DNA from: an uncultured Clostridia bacterium
Lineage (GTDB): Bacteria; Bacillota; Clostridia; Lachnospirales; CAG-274
DNA length: 33,372 nt
NCBI GenBank assembly: GCA_949948985.1
Contig: CATLIG010000024.1
Coordinates: 1 to 33,372 of the forward strand
Direction: 5' to 3'
The translations under genes were made by a program, and so were the position numbers. Below the pieces are notes generated by a model. It was not told where the DNA came from and did no database searches. It saw only the letters and a program-made list of their open reading frames with translations. Shown here in pieces: positions 24,886 to 32,763 of the stretch; position 1 is the first letter of the stretch; the number at the start of each line of letters is the position of its first letter.

Positions 24886-26028
24886 ATGGGATTAAATTTA
24901 AAATGTATAGCCGCTATGGCAATATTCTCAATTTTTATATCAGGATGCGACAATATTTCTAATATAATTGATGAAATAAATGAAAGTACGGAAGAGTCCT
25001 CATTTTTGACGGAAAGATTTATATCAGATGATGAAAATGAGGTTTCTGTAAAAGATTACAAGCCTATGGTAATGATTGATGATGTGATTTATATTTCTAC
25101 AGGTGAAAAGTCGGATGTTAATGGCAGATGCGGTGTTATGGACGGCGAAATTTTATCAGAAGTATCATCTGACCAAAAGCCGGAAATGAATGAACAGTCT
25201 AATTTTGGAACCGGATACGGATATCAGTATATAGGCACTGATATTGATGTGTATATGCCGGATGGGGAAAATGGTGAAAATAATTGGATAAGATTTAAGC
25301 GATTAAGCGGGAATACGGAAAAGCCTGATTATGTTGGTATAGGCGCTTATATAAAAGAAGTCGGCAACGATTTTATTATTGTTGGTTCTGATGAGGAGAA
25401 TTTTTCCGGTAATTTCAGCGTGAAAAGACCATTGGAAACAGCAATTACAGATGTTAAAAAAGGTGATTATGTCAACATTTTTATGGAAGATATGAAAAAG
25501 AAGACGGATAATGATTTACCTGAATATCTTGAAAAAAATACTGTTGTCATAGACAGAAAAGACGATTTGGGTAAATATGACGTCTTTTTGACTGACGCTC
25601 CGTCTTTTAATCTCAGAGATATTTTGTCAAGTAAATTAAATACTTTTGAAATAAAATCTGAAAACTATTTATGGATTTTTACAGAAAACGGTGAAGTAAA
25701 AAGCAAAGAAGCTCAGAAAAAAATTCCTCCGGAAGAACCGGAAACATCTATGTTAAAACTTAAATTGCCAAGATACAACATGGAAAACGTTGTGTATTCT
25801 TTTGATACGGTTATTCCTCCGGATATATTGACCATATATCAATGGGATACAGATGATACAGGCAATATTGATACAAACACAAGAAAAACAGCAACTTATT
25901 ATTACAAGAACCCTTTGTTATATATTGAGATGGGAAAAGTATACAGGTTTAAATGTGAATGGAAAAAAGAAAACGCTTACAAAAATAATTTTTACGGAAC
26001 TGCAAATTATGTTTTACAAACAGAATAA
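24886..26028 (+). CDS. putative lipoprotein with conserved Clostridia domain, function unknown
   Basis: 380 residues. Signal MGLNLKCIAAMAIFSIFISG ends at a lipobox ISGC (Cys21). A short acidic spacer leads to a block at about 58-125: PMVMIDDVIYISTGEKSD, GRCGVMDGEI, EQSNFGTGYGYQYI. I recall this block (MVDG-LYYDTG, DGEI, NQSNFG-GYGYQ) from many uncharacterised lachnospiral lipoproteins. The rest (about 140-380) has beta-rich segments, including YIKEVGNDFIIVGSD, an OB-like stretch, and a C-terminal region with IYQWDTDDTGNID and MGKVYRFKCEWKK. Aromatic residues and surface location suggest envelope or ligand binding, but nothing specific. GGGG about 10 bases before ATG supports the start. Neighbours give no clear hint. 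Confidence 0.78.
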   Translation: MGLNLKCIAAMAIFSIFISGCDNISNIIDEINESTEESSFLTERFISDDENEVSVKDYKPMVMIDDVIYISTGEKSDVNGRCGVMDGEILSEVSSDQKPEMNEQSNFGTGYGYQYIGTDIDVYMPDGENGENNWIRFKRLSGNTEKPDYVGIGAYIKEVGNDFIIVGSDEENFSGNFSVKRPLETAITDVKKGDYVNIFMEDMKKKTDNDLPEYLEKNTVVIDRKDDLGKYDVFLTDAPSFNLRDILSSKLNTFEIKSENYLWIFTENGEVKSKEAQKKIPPEEPETSMLKLKLPRYNMENVVYSFDTVIPPDILTIYQWDTDDTGNIDTNTRKTATYYYKNPLLYIEMGKVYRFKCEWKKENAYKNNFYGTANYVLQTE

Positions 26029-26029
26029 A

Positions 26030-26156
26030 AAAATATTTTATTCAATGTTTTATCCAAATGCGTTTTGCTTTTTAAACGCCGAAAGTGTTAGGAAGCATTG
26101 AAGAAAATGTTTTTTGGAGTGATACTGGTATTGGTGTGAAGTTTCGAAAGAATTCT
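26030..26156. repeat. family-2 repeat, uninterrupted right portion
   Basis: AAAAATATTTTATTCAATGT begins right after the lipoprotein stop, passes through GCGTTTTGCTTTTTAAACGCC and ends GTTTCGAAAGAATTCT. It aligns along its length with 5780-6099 but without the MITE, so it represents the empty site. The left end is missing. The gap 26029-26392 also holds the decamer array, promoter, family-3 repeat and MITE listed below. Confidence 0.65.
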
Positions 26157-26180
26157 AACAAATAAATTTTTGTAATTGTG

Positions 26181-26220
26181 TTACTATAGGTTACTGTAGT
26201 TTACAGTATGCTACTTTATG
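26181..26220 (+). promoter_or_regulatory. four tandem 10-bp repeats upstream of the nrdD promoter
   Basis: TTACTATAGG, TTACTGTAGT, TTACAGTATG, CTACTTTATG follow one another without gaps, ending 3 bp before the -35 hexamer. Part forms a palindrome ACTGTA-GTT-TACAGT (26193-26207). The exact 10-bp period places each unit on the same face of the helix, as expected of a regulator array. It does not match the NrdR box pattern as I know it. Confidence 0.55.
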
Positions 26221-26223
26221 ATG

Positions 26224-26252
26224 TTTACAAAATGGGGCATGTAAGGTATAAT
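26224..26252 (+). promoter_or_regulatory. sigma-A promoter of nrdD
   Basis: TTTACA, 17 bp, TATAAT. The -10 hexamer is immediately followed by the family-3 repeat, so the transcript would start within AGACCTGTTCAATAA and run through the MITE at 26277-26319 before reaching nrdD. Confidence 0.7.
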
Positions 26253-26343
26253 AGACCTGTTCAATAACTTCTGCAATATAGTCAATTAAATTGAAAAATG
26301 AACAAGTTGATTGACTATATTGCTTGATAAATCTTTATTTGAT
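26247..26343. repeat. family-3 repeat interrupted by a minimal MITE
   Basis: TATAATAGACCTGTTCAATA, ACTTCTGCAATA, then a 43-bp MITE, then TTGCTTGATAAATCTTTATT. Removing the MITE restores the order of the copy at 20313-20372. Confidence 0.6.
26277..26319. mobile_element. TATAGTC MITE (family 1), minimal 43-bp form
   Basis: TATAGTCAATTAAATTGAAA, AATG, then AACAAGTTGATTGACTATA: little more than the two ends. It is the smallest copy in the window, inserted in a family-3 repeat within the nrdD leader. Confidence 0.8.
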
Positions 26344-26392
26344 ATATTTTTTAAAAATCCTTGCGTTTTTGATTTGAAAGGAGTTTTTTTAA

Positions 26393-28543
26393 TTGATTAG
26401 AATTATTAAAAAAGACGGTACTCTGGAGGATTTTGATGAAAGAAAAATCGCCGCCGCTGTTAAAAAGTCGGCTACCAGAGTTATGTATGAATTTAAAACA
26501 AGTGAAATTAATCAAATATGTGGTTTTGTCAAAAATAAAATTGAGGAATACAATTTAAAAGACGTTCCTATACAAACTATGCACAATCTTGTTGAAAGCG
26601 CTTTAGAGGCCGTTGAGCCTAAAGTCGCCAAAAGCTACAAAGATTACAGAAACTACAAAAAAGATTTTGTTCATATGCTTGATGACGTATATCAAAAGGC
26701 TCAGTCTATTATGTACATAGGCGATAAGGAAAACAGCAACACTGACAGCGCTCTTGTGGCTACAAAAAGAAGTCTTATTTACAATCACCTTAATAAGGAG
26801 CTGTATCAAAAGTTCTTTCTGACTACTGACGAGCTTCAGGCCTGCAAAGACGGATATATATATATTCACGATATGGCATCAAGGCGTGATACTATGAACT
26901 GTTGTCTTTTCGATATGGAAAATGTTCTTAAAGGCGGATTTGAAATGGGTAATTTATGGTATAACGAGCCTAAAAGCCTTACTGTCGCTTTTGACGTTAT
27001 CGGAGATGTTATTTTATCTACGGCGGCTCAGCAGTACGGTGGTTTTACTGTTCCGGAAATAGATAAAATCCTTGAGCCTTACGCTGAAAAAAGCTATAAA
27101 AAATATTACGACGAAATTAACGGGATTTTGAAACACACTAAAGGTTCTGATATTTCTAAGGAAGATTTTTTATATTTTGAGGAATACGCTGAAAAAAAGG
27201 TCAGACGAGAGTTTGAACAAGGTTTTCAGGGTCTTGAGTATAAGCTTAATTCTGTTGGTTCGTCAAGGGGAGATTATCCTTTTGTTACAATTACTTTGGG
27301 TCTTGGCAGAGGAAAATTTGCTAAAATGGCAGCTATTACGGCTCTGGAGGTTCATAAAAACGGTCAGGGCAAAAAGGATTGTAAAAAACCTGTCCTGTTT
27401 CCAAAAATTGTTTTCCTTTATGACGAAAATCTTCACGGAGATGGCTGTGAACTTGAGGACGTGTTTAACGCAGGTATAGAATGCTCAAGAACAACAATGT
27501 ATCCGGATTGGCTTAGTCTTTCCGGTGACAGCTATGCCGCACAGGCTTATAAAAAGTATGGCGTTGTAATCAGCCCTATGGGTTGTCGCGCATTTTTATC
27601 ATTATGGTTTGAACGGGGAGGTATAGAACCTGCTGATGAAACGGATAAGCCTATTGTTGTGGGAAGATGGAACGCCGGCGCTATTTCACTTCATCTGCCT
27701 ATGATTTTAGCCAGAGCAAGAGCTGAGAGCAAAGATTTTTATGAGGTACTTGACTATTATCTTGAAATGATAAGAAATTTACATATACGTACACTTGAGT
27801 ATCTTGGAGAAATGAAAGCCTCCACAAATCCTCTTGCCTACTGTGAAGGCGGATTCTACGGTGGGCATCTCAAACCAAACGAAAAAATTAAACCGCTTTT
27901 GAAATATGTTACAGTGTCTTTTGGTATTACCGCTTTAAATGAGTTACAGCAGCTATACAACAGAAAATCTATTGCCGAGGATGGAAATTTTGCTTTAGAG
28001 GTTATGGAATATATTAATAAAAAAACTGATGAATTTAAAAAAGAAGACAATATCTTATACGCTATTTACGGAACACCGGCGGAAAGTTTATGCGGACTAC
28101 AGGTGATTCAATTTAGAAAAAAATATGGAATTATTCCAAATGTATCTGACAGAGAGTATGTAAGCAACTCTTTTCACTGCCACGTAAGCGAGGATATTTC
28201 ACCTATTCAGAAACAAGACCTTGAAAAAAGATTCTGGAACCTCTTAAACGGCGGAAAAATTCAATATGTAAAATATCCGATAAGCTACAACACTGAGGCG
28301 GTTAAAACTCTTGTGAAACGAGCTATGAAAATGGGTTTTTACGAGGGCGTGAACTTATCTTTAGCATACTGTGACAACTGCGGACATCAGGAATTATCTA
28401 TGGATATATGTCCTAAATGTGGAAGTACAAATCTTACTAAGATAGACAGAATGAACGGATATTTAAGCTATTCGAGAGTACATGGTGATACTCGGCTTAA
28501 TTCCGCTAAGATGGCGGAAATTAACGACAGAAAAAGTATGTAA
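26393..28543 (+). CDS. nrdD: anaerobic (class III) ribonucleoside-triphosphate reductase
   Basis: Reduces NTPs to dNTPs without oxygen, using a glycyl radical made by NrdG. 716 residues. An N-terminal ATP-cone (about 1-90, starting MIRIIKKDGTLEDFDERKI) gives allosteric control. The catalytic barrel includes DTMNCCLFDMENVLKGG and the AAQQYGGFTVPEID stretch. The C-terminal zinc site has four cysteines (C660, C663, C673, C676: CDNCG...CPKCG), and the glycyl-radical loop is RMNGYLSYSR with Gly689 as the probable radical site. The start is TTG with AAGGAG 9 bases before; no better ATG lies nearby. nrdG follows after a 245-bp gap containing a MITE. Confidence 0.96.
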   Translation: MIRIIKKDGTLEDFDERKIAAAVKKSATRVMYEFKTSEINQICGFVKNKIEEYNLKDVPIQTMHNLVESALEAVEPKVAKSYKDYRNYKKDFVHMLDDVYQKAQSIMYIGDKENSNTDSALVATKRSLIYNHLNKELYQKFFLTTDELQACKDGYIYIHDMASRRDTMNCCLFDMENVLKGGFEMGNLWYNEPKSLTVAFDVIGDVILSTAAQQYGGFTVPEIDKILEPYAEKSYKKYYDEINGILKHTKGSDISKEDFLYFEEYAEKKVRREFEQGFQGLEYKLNSVGSSRGDYPFVTITLGLGRGKFAKMAAITALEVHKNGQGKKDCKKPVLFPKIVFLYDENLHGDGCELEDVFNAGIECSRTTMYPDWLSLSGDSYAAQAYKKYGVVISPMGCRAFLSLWFERGGIEPADETDKPIVVGRWNAGAISLHLPMILARARAESKDFYEVLDYYLEMIRNLHIRTLEYLGEMKASTNPLAYCEGGFYGGHLKPNEKIKPLLKYVTVSFGITALNELQQLYNRKSIAEDGNFALEVMEYINKKTDEFKKEDNILYAIYGTPAESLCGLQVIQFRKKYGIIPNVSDREYVSNSFHCHVSEDISPIQKQDLEKRFWNLLNGGKIQYVKYPISYNTEAVKTLVKRAMKMGFYEGVNLSLAYCDNCGHQELSMDICPKCGSTNLTKIDRMNGYLSYSRVHGDTRLNSAKMAEINDRKSM

Positions 28544-28546
28544 ATT

Positions 28547-28709
28547 TATAGTCAATCAACTTAAAAATAAGTAAGTTCGGCGGCTAAAAATCCTTTTTGC
28601 CGCGTTGCCGTCGGTCGGATAGGCAGTCGGCTATGCTCTCTTTCCGCCGCCTTGCAAAAATATTTTTTAGCTCGCCTCTTTTTTCTCATTTTCAAGTTGA
28701 TTGACTATA
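28547..28709. mobile_element. TATAGTC MITE (family 1), long form, 163 bp, between nrdD and nrdG
   Basis: TATAGTCAATCAACTTAAAA left, CAAGTTGATTGACTATA right, opposite in orientation to the 5865 and 18400 copies (GTTCGGCGGCTAAAAATCC first, TTTTTAGCTCGCCTC last). It starts 3 bp after the nrdD stop and ends 79 bp before nrdG. Confidence 0.88.
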
Positions 28710-28788
28710 TTTACGGCAAATAGCAAGATTTTAACAGCGGAACAACGGTGTTCTTTTATTGTTTCGCTGTTAAGGAAAGGGATTTATA

Positions 28789-29286
28789 ATGAGATACCAC
28801 AATATTACAAAGGATGATATGCTTAACGGGTGTGGATTAAGAGTTGTTTTATGGGTTTCCGGATGCGAACATAAATGCCAAAGATGTCAGAATCCTATTA
28901 CATGGAATCCTGATGACGGTCTTTTATTTGATGATAAAGCTAAAAATGAGATTTTTGCCGAACTTAAAAAAGATTATATAAGCGGAATAACTTTTAGCGG
29001 CGGAGACCCACTTTTCCCAAAAAACAGAGCCTGTGTTGGGAAACTTATACGGGAAGTAAAAGAAAAATTCCCTGAAAAGACAATATGGCTTTATACAGGA
29101 TATATATGGGAAAATATCAATTCTTTGGATTTTATTCCTTTAATTGATGTGATTGTCGATGGAAAATTTATTGAAAAATATAAGGATACATCTTTATATT
29201 GGAGAGGGTCGTCAAACCAGCGTATTATTGATGTGAAAAAAACTTTAAAAAGAGCGGAAGTTGTGCTTTACAAAACTTTGGCGTGA
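28789..29286 (+). CDS. nrdG: anaerobic ribonucleotide reductase-activating protein (radical SAM)
   Basis: Uses a 4Fe-4S cluster and S-adenosylmethionine to create the glycyl radical on NrdD. 165 residues, a normal NrdG length. The cluster cysteines are C26, C30 and C33 in WVSGCEHKCQRCQNP (the CxxxCxxC radical-SAM motif). Downstream are ISGITFSGGDPLFP (SAM-binding GGDP) and LYTGYIWE. AAGGAAAGGG lies upstream of ATG. It follows nrdD with a MITE in the gap, and no separate strong promoter is visible, so it probably shares the nrdD transcript. Confidence 0.95.
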   Translation: MRYHNITKDDMLNGCGLRVVLWVSGCEHKCQRCQNPITWNPDDGLLFDDKAKNEIFAELKKDYISGITFSGGDPLFPKNRACVGKLIREVKEKFPEKTIWLYTGYIWENINSLDFIPLIDVIVDGKFIEKYKDTSLYWRGSSNQRIIDVKKTLKRAEVVLYKTLA

Positions 29287-29374
29287 TACAAAATCTGATT
29301 TTTGCGGAATTTTTTAAATAAGTCTTGTTATTACTTAAATTATGTTATATAATATATTTATAACAAATAGTATT

Positions 29375-29476
29375 GGACTTCTTTCGAAACTGCGTTATTA
29401 CATCAATCTCGTAAATAAAGAAAAAATATTTTTTTCCGGCTTTTCCGGAACTGCCGCAAGGTTTCCAAAGAAGTCT
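29375..29476. repeat. family-2 repeat, complete, 102 bp
   Basis: GGACTTCTTTCGAAAC left, GTTTCCAAAGAAGTCT right. The interior has the shared ATTACATCAATC block, then a different centre with TTCCGGCTTTTCCGGAA. It ends 23 bp before the DUF4364-like start, so the ribosome site of that gene lies at its very edge. Confidence 0.75.
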
Positions 29477-29499
29477 ATTAAAAAAAGGAATGTTTGATT

Positions 29500-30030
29500 A
29501 TGCTTGATTCATCGGTTGAAAAACTCGCGGAAAGTAAATTATCTATACTGTATCTTCTTCATAAGATGAATATACCTATGTCTAAAGGTCAGATATGTCA
29601 ATTTGTCCTTGAATTAAACTATATAGAATATTTTTCTTTGCAGAATTATATATCCGAAATGGTCGAAACCAATTTTATAAAAGAAATTAAAGATTCCGAA
29701 AAGCTTATTTATATCAATACGGACGAAGGAGAAAAAATGCTCTCTTTATTTTTACACAGAATTCCACAGGATATTAAAGAAAAAGTTGATTTATATGTTT
29801 CATCAATGAAGAGCAAGGTAAGACGTGAAATTGAAACAAAAGCGAGTTTTTTTGATATAGGAGATAATAACTATGTTGTTAGCTGCGGAGCGTATGAAAA
29901 TGACAAAATTATTCTTGAAATTAAAATGACTCTCGCTTCCAAAGAACAGGCTGTTTTAGCCTGCAAAAACTGGAAAGCCAATACAGACGCTATTTATCTT
30001 GATAATGTTATGAAACTTTTGGAAAAATAA
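29500..30030 (+). CDS. DUF4364-like protein, putative winged-helix regulator
   Basis: 176 residues from ATG 29500, with AAGGAA 9 bases before; a TTG two codons earlier is too close to that site. The N-terminal third looks like a winged helix: KLSILYLLHKMNIPMSKGQICQFVLE (helix-turn-helix), IEYFSLQNYISEMVETNFI (recognition region and wing). I recall this pattern as DUF4364, common in Clostridia. The remainder (about 70-176) is a mixed alpha/beta domain with DIKEKVDLYVSSMKSKVRREIE and a CGAYENDKIILEIKMTLA strand pair. Likely a DNA-binding protein, targets unknown. No operon partner; the next gene is convergent. Confidence 0.8.
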   Translation: MLDSSVEKLAESKLSILYLLHKMNIPMSKGQICQFVLELNYIEYFSLQNYISEMVETNFIKEIKDSEKLIYINTDEGEKMLSLFLHRIPQDIKEKVDLYVSSMKSKVRREIETKASFFDIGDNNYVVSCGAYENDKIILEIKMTLASKEQAVLACKNWKANTDAIYLDNVMKLLEK

Positions 30031-30093
30031 AATTGTCTTTAAATGTGCAAAAGACCTGTCTGAAAACTGCTGAAATGTTATATAAGTGAAACA

Positions 30094-30133
30094 ATAAAAG
30101 AATGAGGGACCGATAAATAAGTAATTCTTTTAT
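30094..30133. terminator. hairpin between convergent genes
   Basis: ATAAAAGAAT (30094-30103) pairs with ATTCTTTTAT (30124-30133) around a 20-base loop. It lies between the DUF4364-like gene and the pseudouridine synthase gene, flanked by two direct copies of AGACCTGT (30048, 30135). No strong T-run, so terminator function is uncertain. Confidence 0.4.
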
Positions 30134-30173
30134 CAGACCTGTTTAACAACCTACGTATTTCTCTCTGAAAAAT

Positions 30174-30911
30174 TTATGAGTTTATATATACATCGGTTTT
30201 TGAACAGGTCTGATTTTCGTTGAAAATATCAAATGGATAAATATTATAAGGATATACAAGATATTTTTCCATTTGTTTTGTTGTTGGATTTATAAATTCT
30301 ATTGAGTTTGAGAATAGCGCTGTTTTTACATATTTACCATTTCTTTTAAAATTATTGTTGTATTTTGTGTCACCCCATATGGGAACACCTATGTCTGAAA
30401 GCTGAACTCGTATTTGATGATGCCGTCCTGTTTTTAAATCTATTTCTAAAAGACTTAATTTATCTCTGTCATTTGTATTGACAGTTTTTATAAGTCTATA
30501 AGACAGTAGCGCAGGTTTAGCGTTTGGCGTGTTTTTATTGACGATTTTTGACATATTTAATCTTTGGTTTTTAAGAATATAGCAGGAAAGTTCTTTTGCT
30601 TTATCTTTCGGAATACCGCACACTACGGCAAGATATGTTTTTTTAAACGTTCTGTTTTGAATCTGCTCAGACAAAAAAGCACAGGCATTTTTATTCTTCG
30701 CGAAAACCATTATTCCTCCAACAGGTCTGTCAAGACGATGTACCAAAAACAGGTCTGCCATATTTATTCCGATACTTTCAGATAACAGTGTCATAAAGTC
30801 CTTATTGGCGGTTTTATCAGGCTGACATGGTATGCCTTGTGGTTTTTCAGCTACTACAATGTTTTTATCATTTAATATTATATTAATTTTGCCGATAACA
30901 GTATTTTCCAT
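30174..30911 (-). CDS. RluA-family pseudouridine synthase
   Basis: Isomerises uridine to pseudouridine in rRNA or tRNA. 245 residues without an S4 RNA-binding domain, so closer to the short RluA/RluC-like proteins. The catalytic motif is HRLDRPVGG (58-66, Asp61), with DLKTGRHHQIRVQ and PIWGDTKY as further family blocks. The N-terminus has NIVVAEKPQGIPC, the usual lead-in. The exact target base cannot be told from sequence. Its ATG overlaps the queH stop by one base (TAATG), so the two are translationally coupled. It is last in the minus-strand cluster. Confidence 0.9.
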   Translation of the reverse strand: MENTVIGKINIILNDKNIVVAEKPQGIPCQPDKTANKDFMTLLSESIGINMADLFLVHRLDRPVGGIMVFAKNKNACAFLSEQIQNRTFKKTYLAVVCGIPKDKAKELSCYILKNQRLNMSKIVNKNTPNAKPALLSYRLIKTVNTNDRDKLSLLEIDLKTGRHHQIRVQLSDIGVPIWGDTKYNNNFKRNGKYVKTALFSNSIEFINPTTKQMEKYLVYPYNIYPFDIFNENQTCSKTDVYINS

Positions 30912-31573
30912 TATTTACTGACCTTTCTGTTATTTATGTTTTTTTCTGAAAGTTTAATTTCTCTGGCTTTTTTTGAGTATACACAACCACAGTAGTCTTG
31001 TCTGTACAGGCTGTATATTTTTGACAACTCTATTGACCTTTTATAGCCGTTATTTTTCTTAAAATCAGAATACAAATAATTTATATTGTATTTATTGGAA
31101 AGTTCTTTTCCTATTGAATTTAATTTTTCAGCGTTTTTATACGGACTTACAGAAAGGGTTGTTCCAAAATAACTGAAGTTTCTTTCTTTTGCCAACATCG
31201 CTGTTTTCTCAAGGCGGAGTCTGTAACAACGAAAACATCTCTCTCCGCCCTCGGGAAAATTCTCGTGGTTTTCAGATAATTTCTCAAAAGCTCTGTTTTC
31301 ATAGATGCCATTTATAAAGTATATCTCTGAATCTAAATGCATTTCACCAATAAGTCTTTTTTGTTCTTCCGCTCTTTTTATAAATTCGGATTCCGGTGAG
31401 ATATTTGGATTATAGTAATATATTGTGATTACAAAATATTCAGATAAATATTCAAGTACATAGCTGCTGCATGGCGCACAGCAACTATGCAATAAAAGGG
31501 ACGGTTTGCTTTTTTCTTTCTCTAATGAGGAAAGAAGTGATTTAAGTTTTTTATCATAATTTATTTTATTCAT
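30911..31573 (-). CDS. queH: epoxyqueuosine reductase QueH
   Basis: Last step of queuosine synthesis: reduces epoxyqueuosine in tRNA to queuosine; QueH replaces the cobalamin enzyme QueG in many anaerobes. 220 residues with the family cysteines: HSCCAPC (C31, C32, C35), ERCFRC (C113, C116) and YRQDYCGC (C195, C197), of which several hold a 4Fe-4S cluster and a second iron. YYYNPNISP and DFKKNNGYKRS are also diagnostic. The ribosome site is weak (TTAGG). It starts 11 bp after the divIVA stop and overlaps the pseudouridine synthase start. No other queuosine gene is in the window. Confidence 0.93.
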   Translation of the reverse strand: MNKINYDKKLKSLLSSLEKEKSKPSLLLHSCCAPCSSYVLEYLSEYFVITIYYYNPNISPESEFIKRAEEQKRLIGEMHLDSEIYFINGIYENRAFEKLSENHENFPEGGERCFRCYRLRLEKTAMLAKERNFSYFGTTLSVSPYKNAEKLNSIGKELSNKYNINYLYSDFKKNNGYKRSIELSKIYSLYRQDYCGCVYSKKAREIKLSEKNINNRKVSK

Positions 31574-31584
31574 TTTTATTATAC

Positions 31585-32271
31585 CTAAGACAGAAGTTCA
31601 TTTTTTTCTTCCGCTGTCAATGTTGAGGAACTAGTCATCTCAATTTCTTCAAAAGGTGTTTTTTTAATATGACTGTCCTGATTTTCACCATAGGAGTCAT
31701 ATTCTTCATCTTCATTCTGAGGTCTGTAAGTTTTTTCAGATGACTTTACTGTTTCATGAAATTCATTATCTTTTTTGTACCTCTTTTTTTCAGGTCTTCG
31801 GGAAGATTCCTGTTTATGTGTATTATGGGACGATGATGAAATAATTTCAGGTGCGGGAGATACTATTTCATCTATTTTTTCCTCTATTTCAGTTAATTTA
31901 TCGAAAACTTTATCAGTATCCGATGTAACTAAAGGATTCAGATATTTTTCCGTTAAAAACTCATAGTCTTTGCGGAAGTTATTTATAAGGTTTTTTTGAT
32001 TGGCTATATTAAGTTTTAAATATTTTATTTGATTTATAGTAGCCTGTTTTAACTCAGAGGCTTCTTTTTTTGCTTGTGAAAGAATTTTCTCTGTTTCTGA
32101 ATGAGCCGCTTTTATTATATTGTCCGCGGCTATCTGCGCGTTTATTATCGCTTTATTTATTGTGGAGGATTTATCCTTATACTCATTAATTTGATTTTGA
32201 AGTTCTTCTATATAAGCGTCAACTTCATCAGGATTATATCCTTTTCTTACTATCTGAAAATCATATGCCAT
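31585..32271 (-). CDS. DivIVA-family division/polarity protein
   Basis: 228 residues. Residues 1-60 match the DivIVA/GpsB lipid-binding domain: FQIVRKGYNPDEVDAYIEEL (6-25), then a coiled coil from about 20 to 110. After 135 the tail is polar, acidic and probably disordered, rich in Ser, Glu and Lys. DivIVA proteins sit at curved membrane and recruit division and wall proteins. It could be a paralogue rather than divIVA itself, so no symbol is given. GGGG precedes the ATG. It lies 16 bp after the PH-domain gene and 11 bp before queH, in one likely operon. Confidence 0.88.
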   Translation of the reverse strand: MAYDFQIVRKGYNPDEVDAYIEELQNQINEYKDKSSTINKAIINAQIAADNIIKAAHSETEKILSQAKKEASELKQATINQIKYLKLNIANQKNLINNFRKDYEFLTEKYLNPLVTSDTDKVFDKLTEIEEKIDEIVSPAPEIISSSSHNTHKQESSRRPEKKRYKKDNEFHETVKSSEKTYRPQNEDEEYDSYGENQDSHIKKTPFEEIEMTSSSTLTAEEKNELLS

Positions 32272-32287
32272 TTTTTTTACCCCTTTT

Positions 32288-32662
32288 TTATAAAATATAC
32301 GAGCTTATCATTTGTCCGATTTCTATAATATTTGACTGACCTTTAAACTCAAATTTGATTTTTCCGATACTGCTTATATATATCTCAAGCTCGCTGTCAA
32401 GATCAAAATGTCCCGCTGTTTCAACGGAAAAGGTCTGTATCTTTGAATATGGTATTGATGTGAAATCTTTTTTCTTTCCTGTTATACCCTGAACATTTAC
32501 GGCAATTATTCTCTTATTTGTAAAAACAACATAGTCGCGTATTGTATTGTACGCACTTATGGTTTTTTCTCCTTCTATTAACAAGGGAGATAATTGTTCG
32601 TTAAATTTATTTGGATCTGTTATACTTAGTTTTATATATGAGCCGTTATTGAAATCTATCAT
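32288..32662 (-). CDS. bacterial PH-domain protein (bPH_1-like)
   Basis: 124 residues, essentially a single pleckstrin-homology-like fold: GEKTISAYNTIRDYVVFTNKRIIAVNVQGITGKKKDFTSI style strands, then YSKIQTFSVETAGHFDLDSEL and a C-terminal helix. This resembles PF08000 proteins such as Bacillus YvbH-type PH domains. The role is unknown in general, with cytoplasmic or membrane-peripheral oligomers proposed for the family. AAGGGG lies 8 bases before the ATG. It heads the minus-strand cluster with divIVA, queH and the pseudouridine synthase. A possible promoter (TTACTA, 16 bp, TATATA on the minus strand) lies just upstream. Confidence 0.85.
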   Translation of the reverse strand: MIDFNNGSYIKLSITDPNKFNEQLSPLLIEGEKTISAYNTIRDYVVFTNKRIIAVNVQGITGKKKDFTSIPYSKIQTFSVETAGHFDLDSELEIYISSIGKIKFEFKGQSNIIEIGQMISSYIL

Positions 32663-32763
32663 AAATTAGTCCCCTTCCTGTATAAATTTAAAATTGAATT
32701 TACTATATACAATTTTCTTAATTTATAGTAACTCCGGAATAGATAGAGAAAAGAAAAACTATT

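Noticed and set aside
26181-26220. NrdR boxes upstream of nrdD
   Set aside because: The repeats are contiguous decamers TTACTRTAGG, not the paired ~16-bp palindromes (ACACWATAT-type) expected for NrdR.
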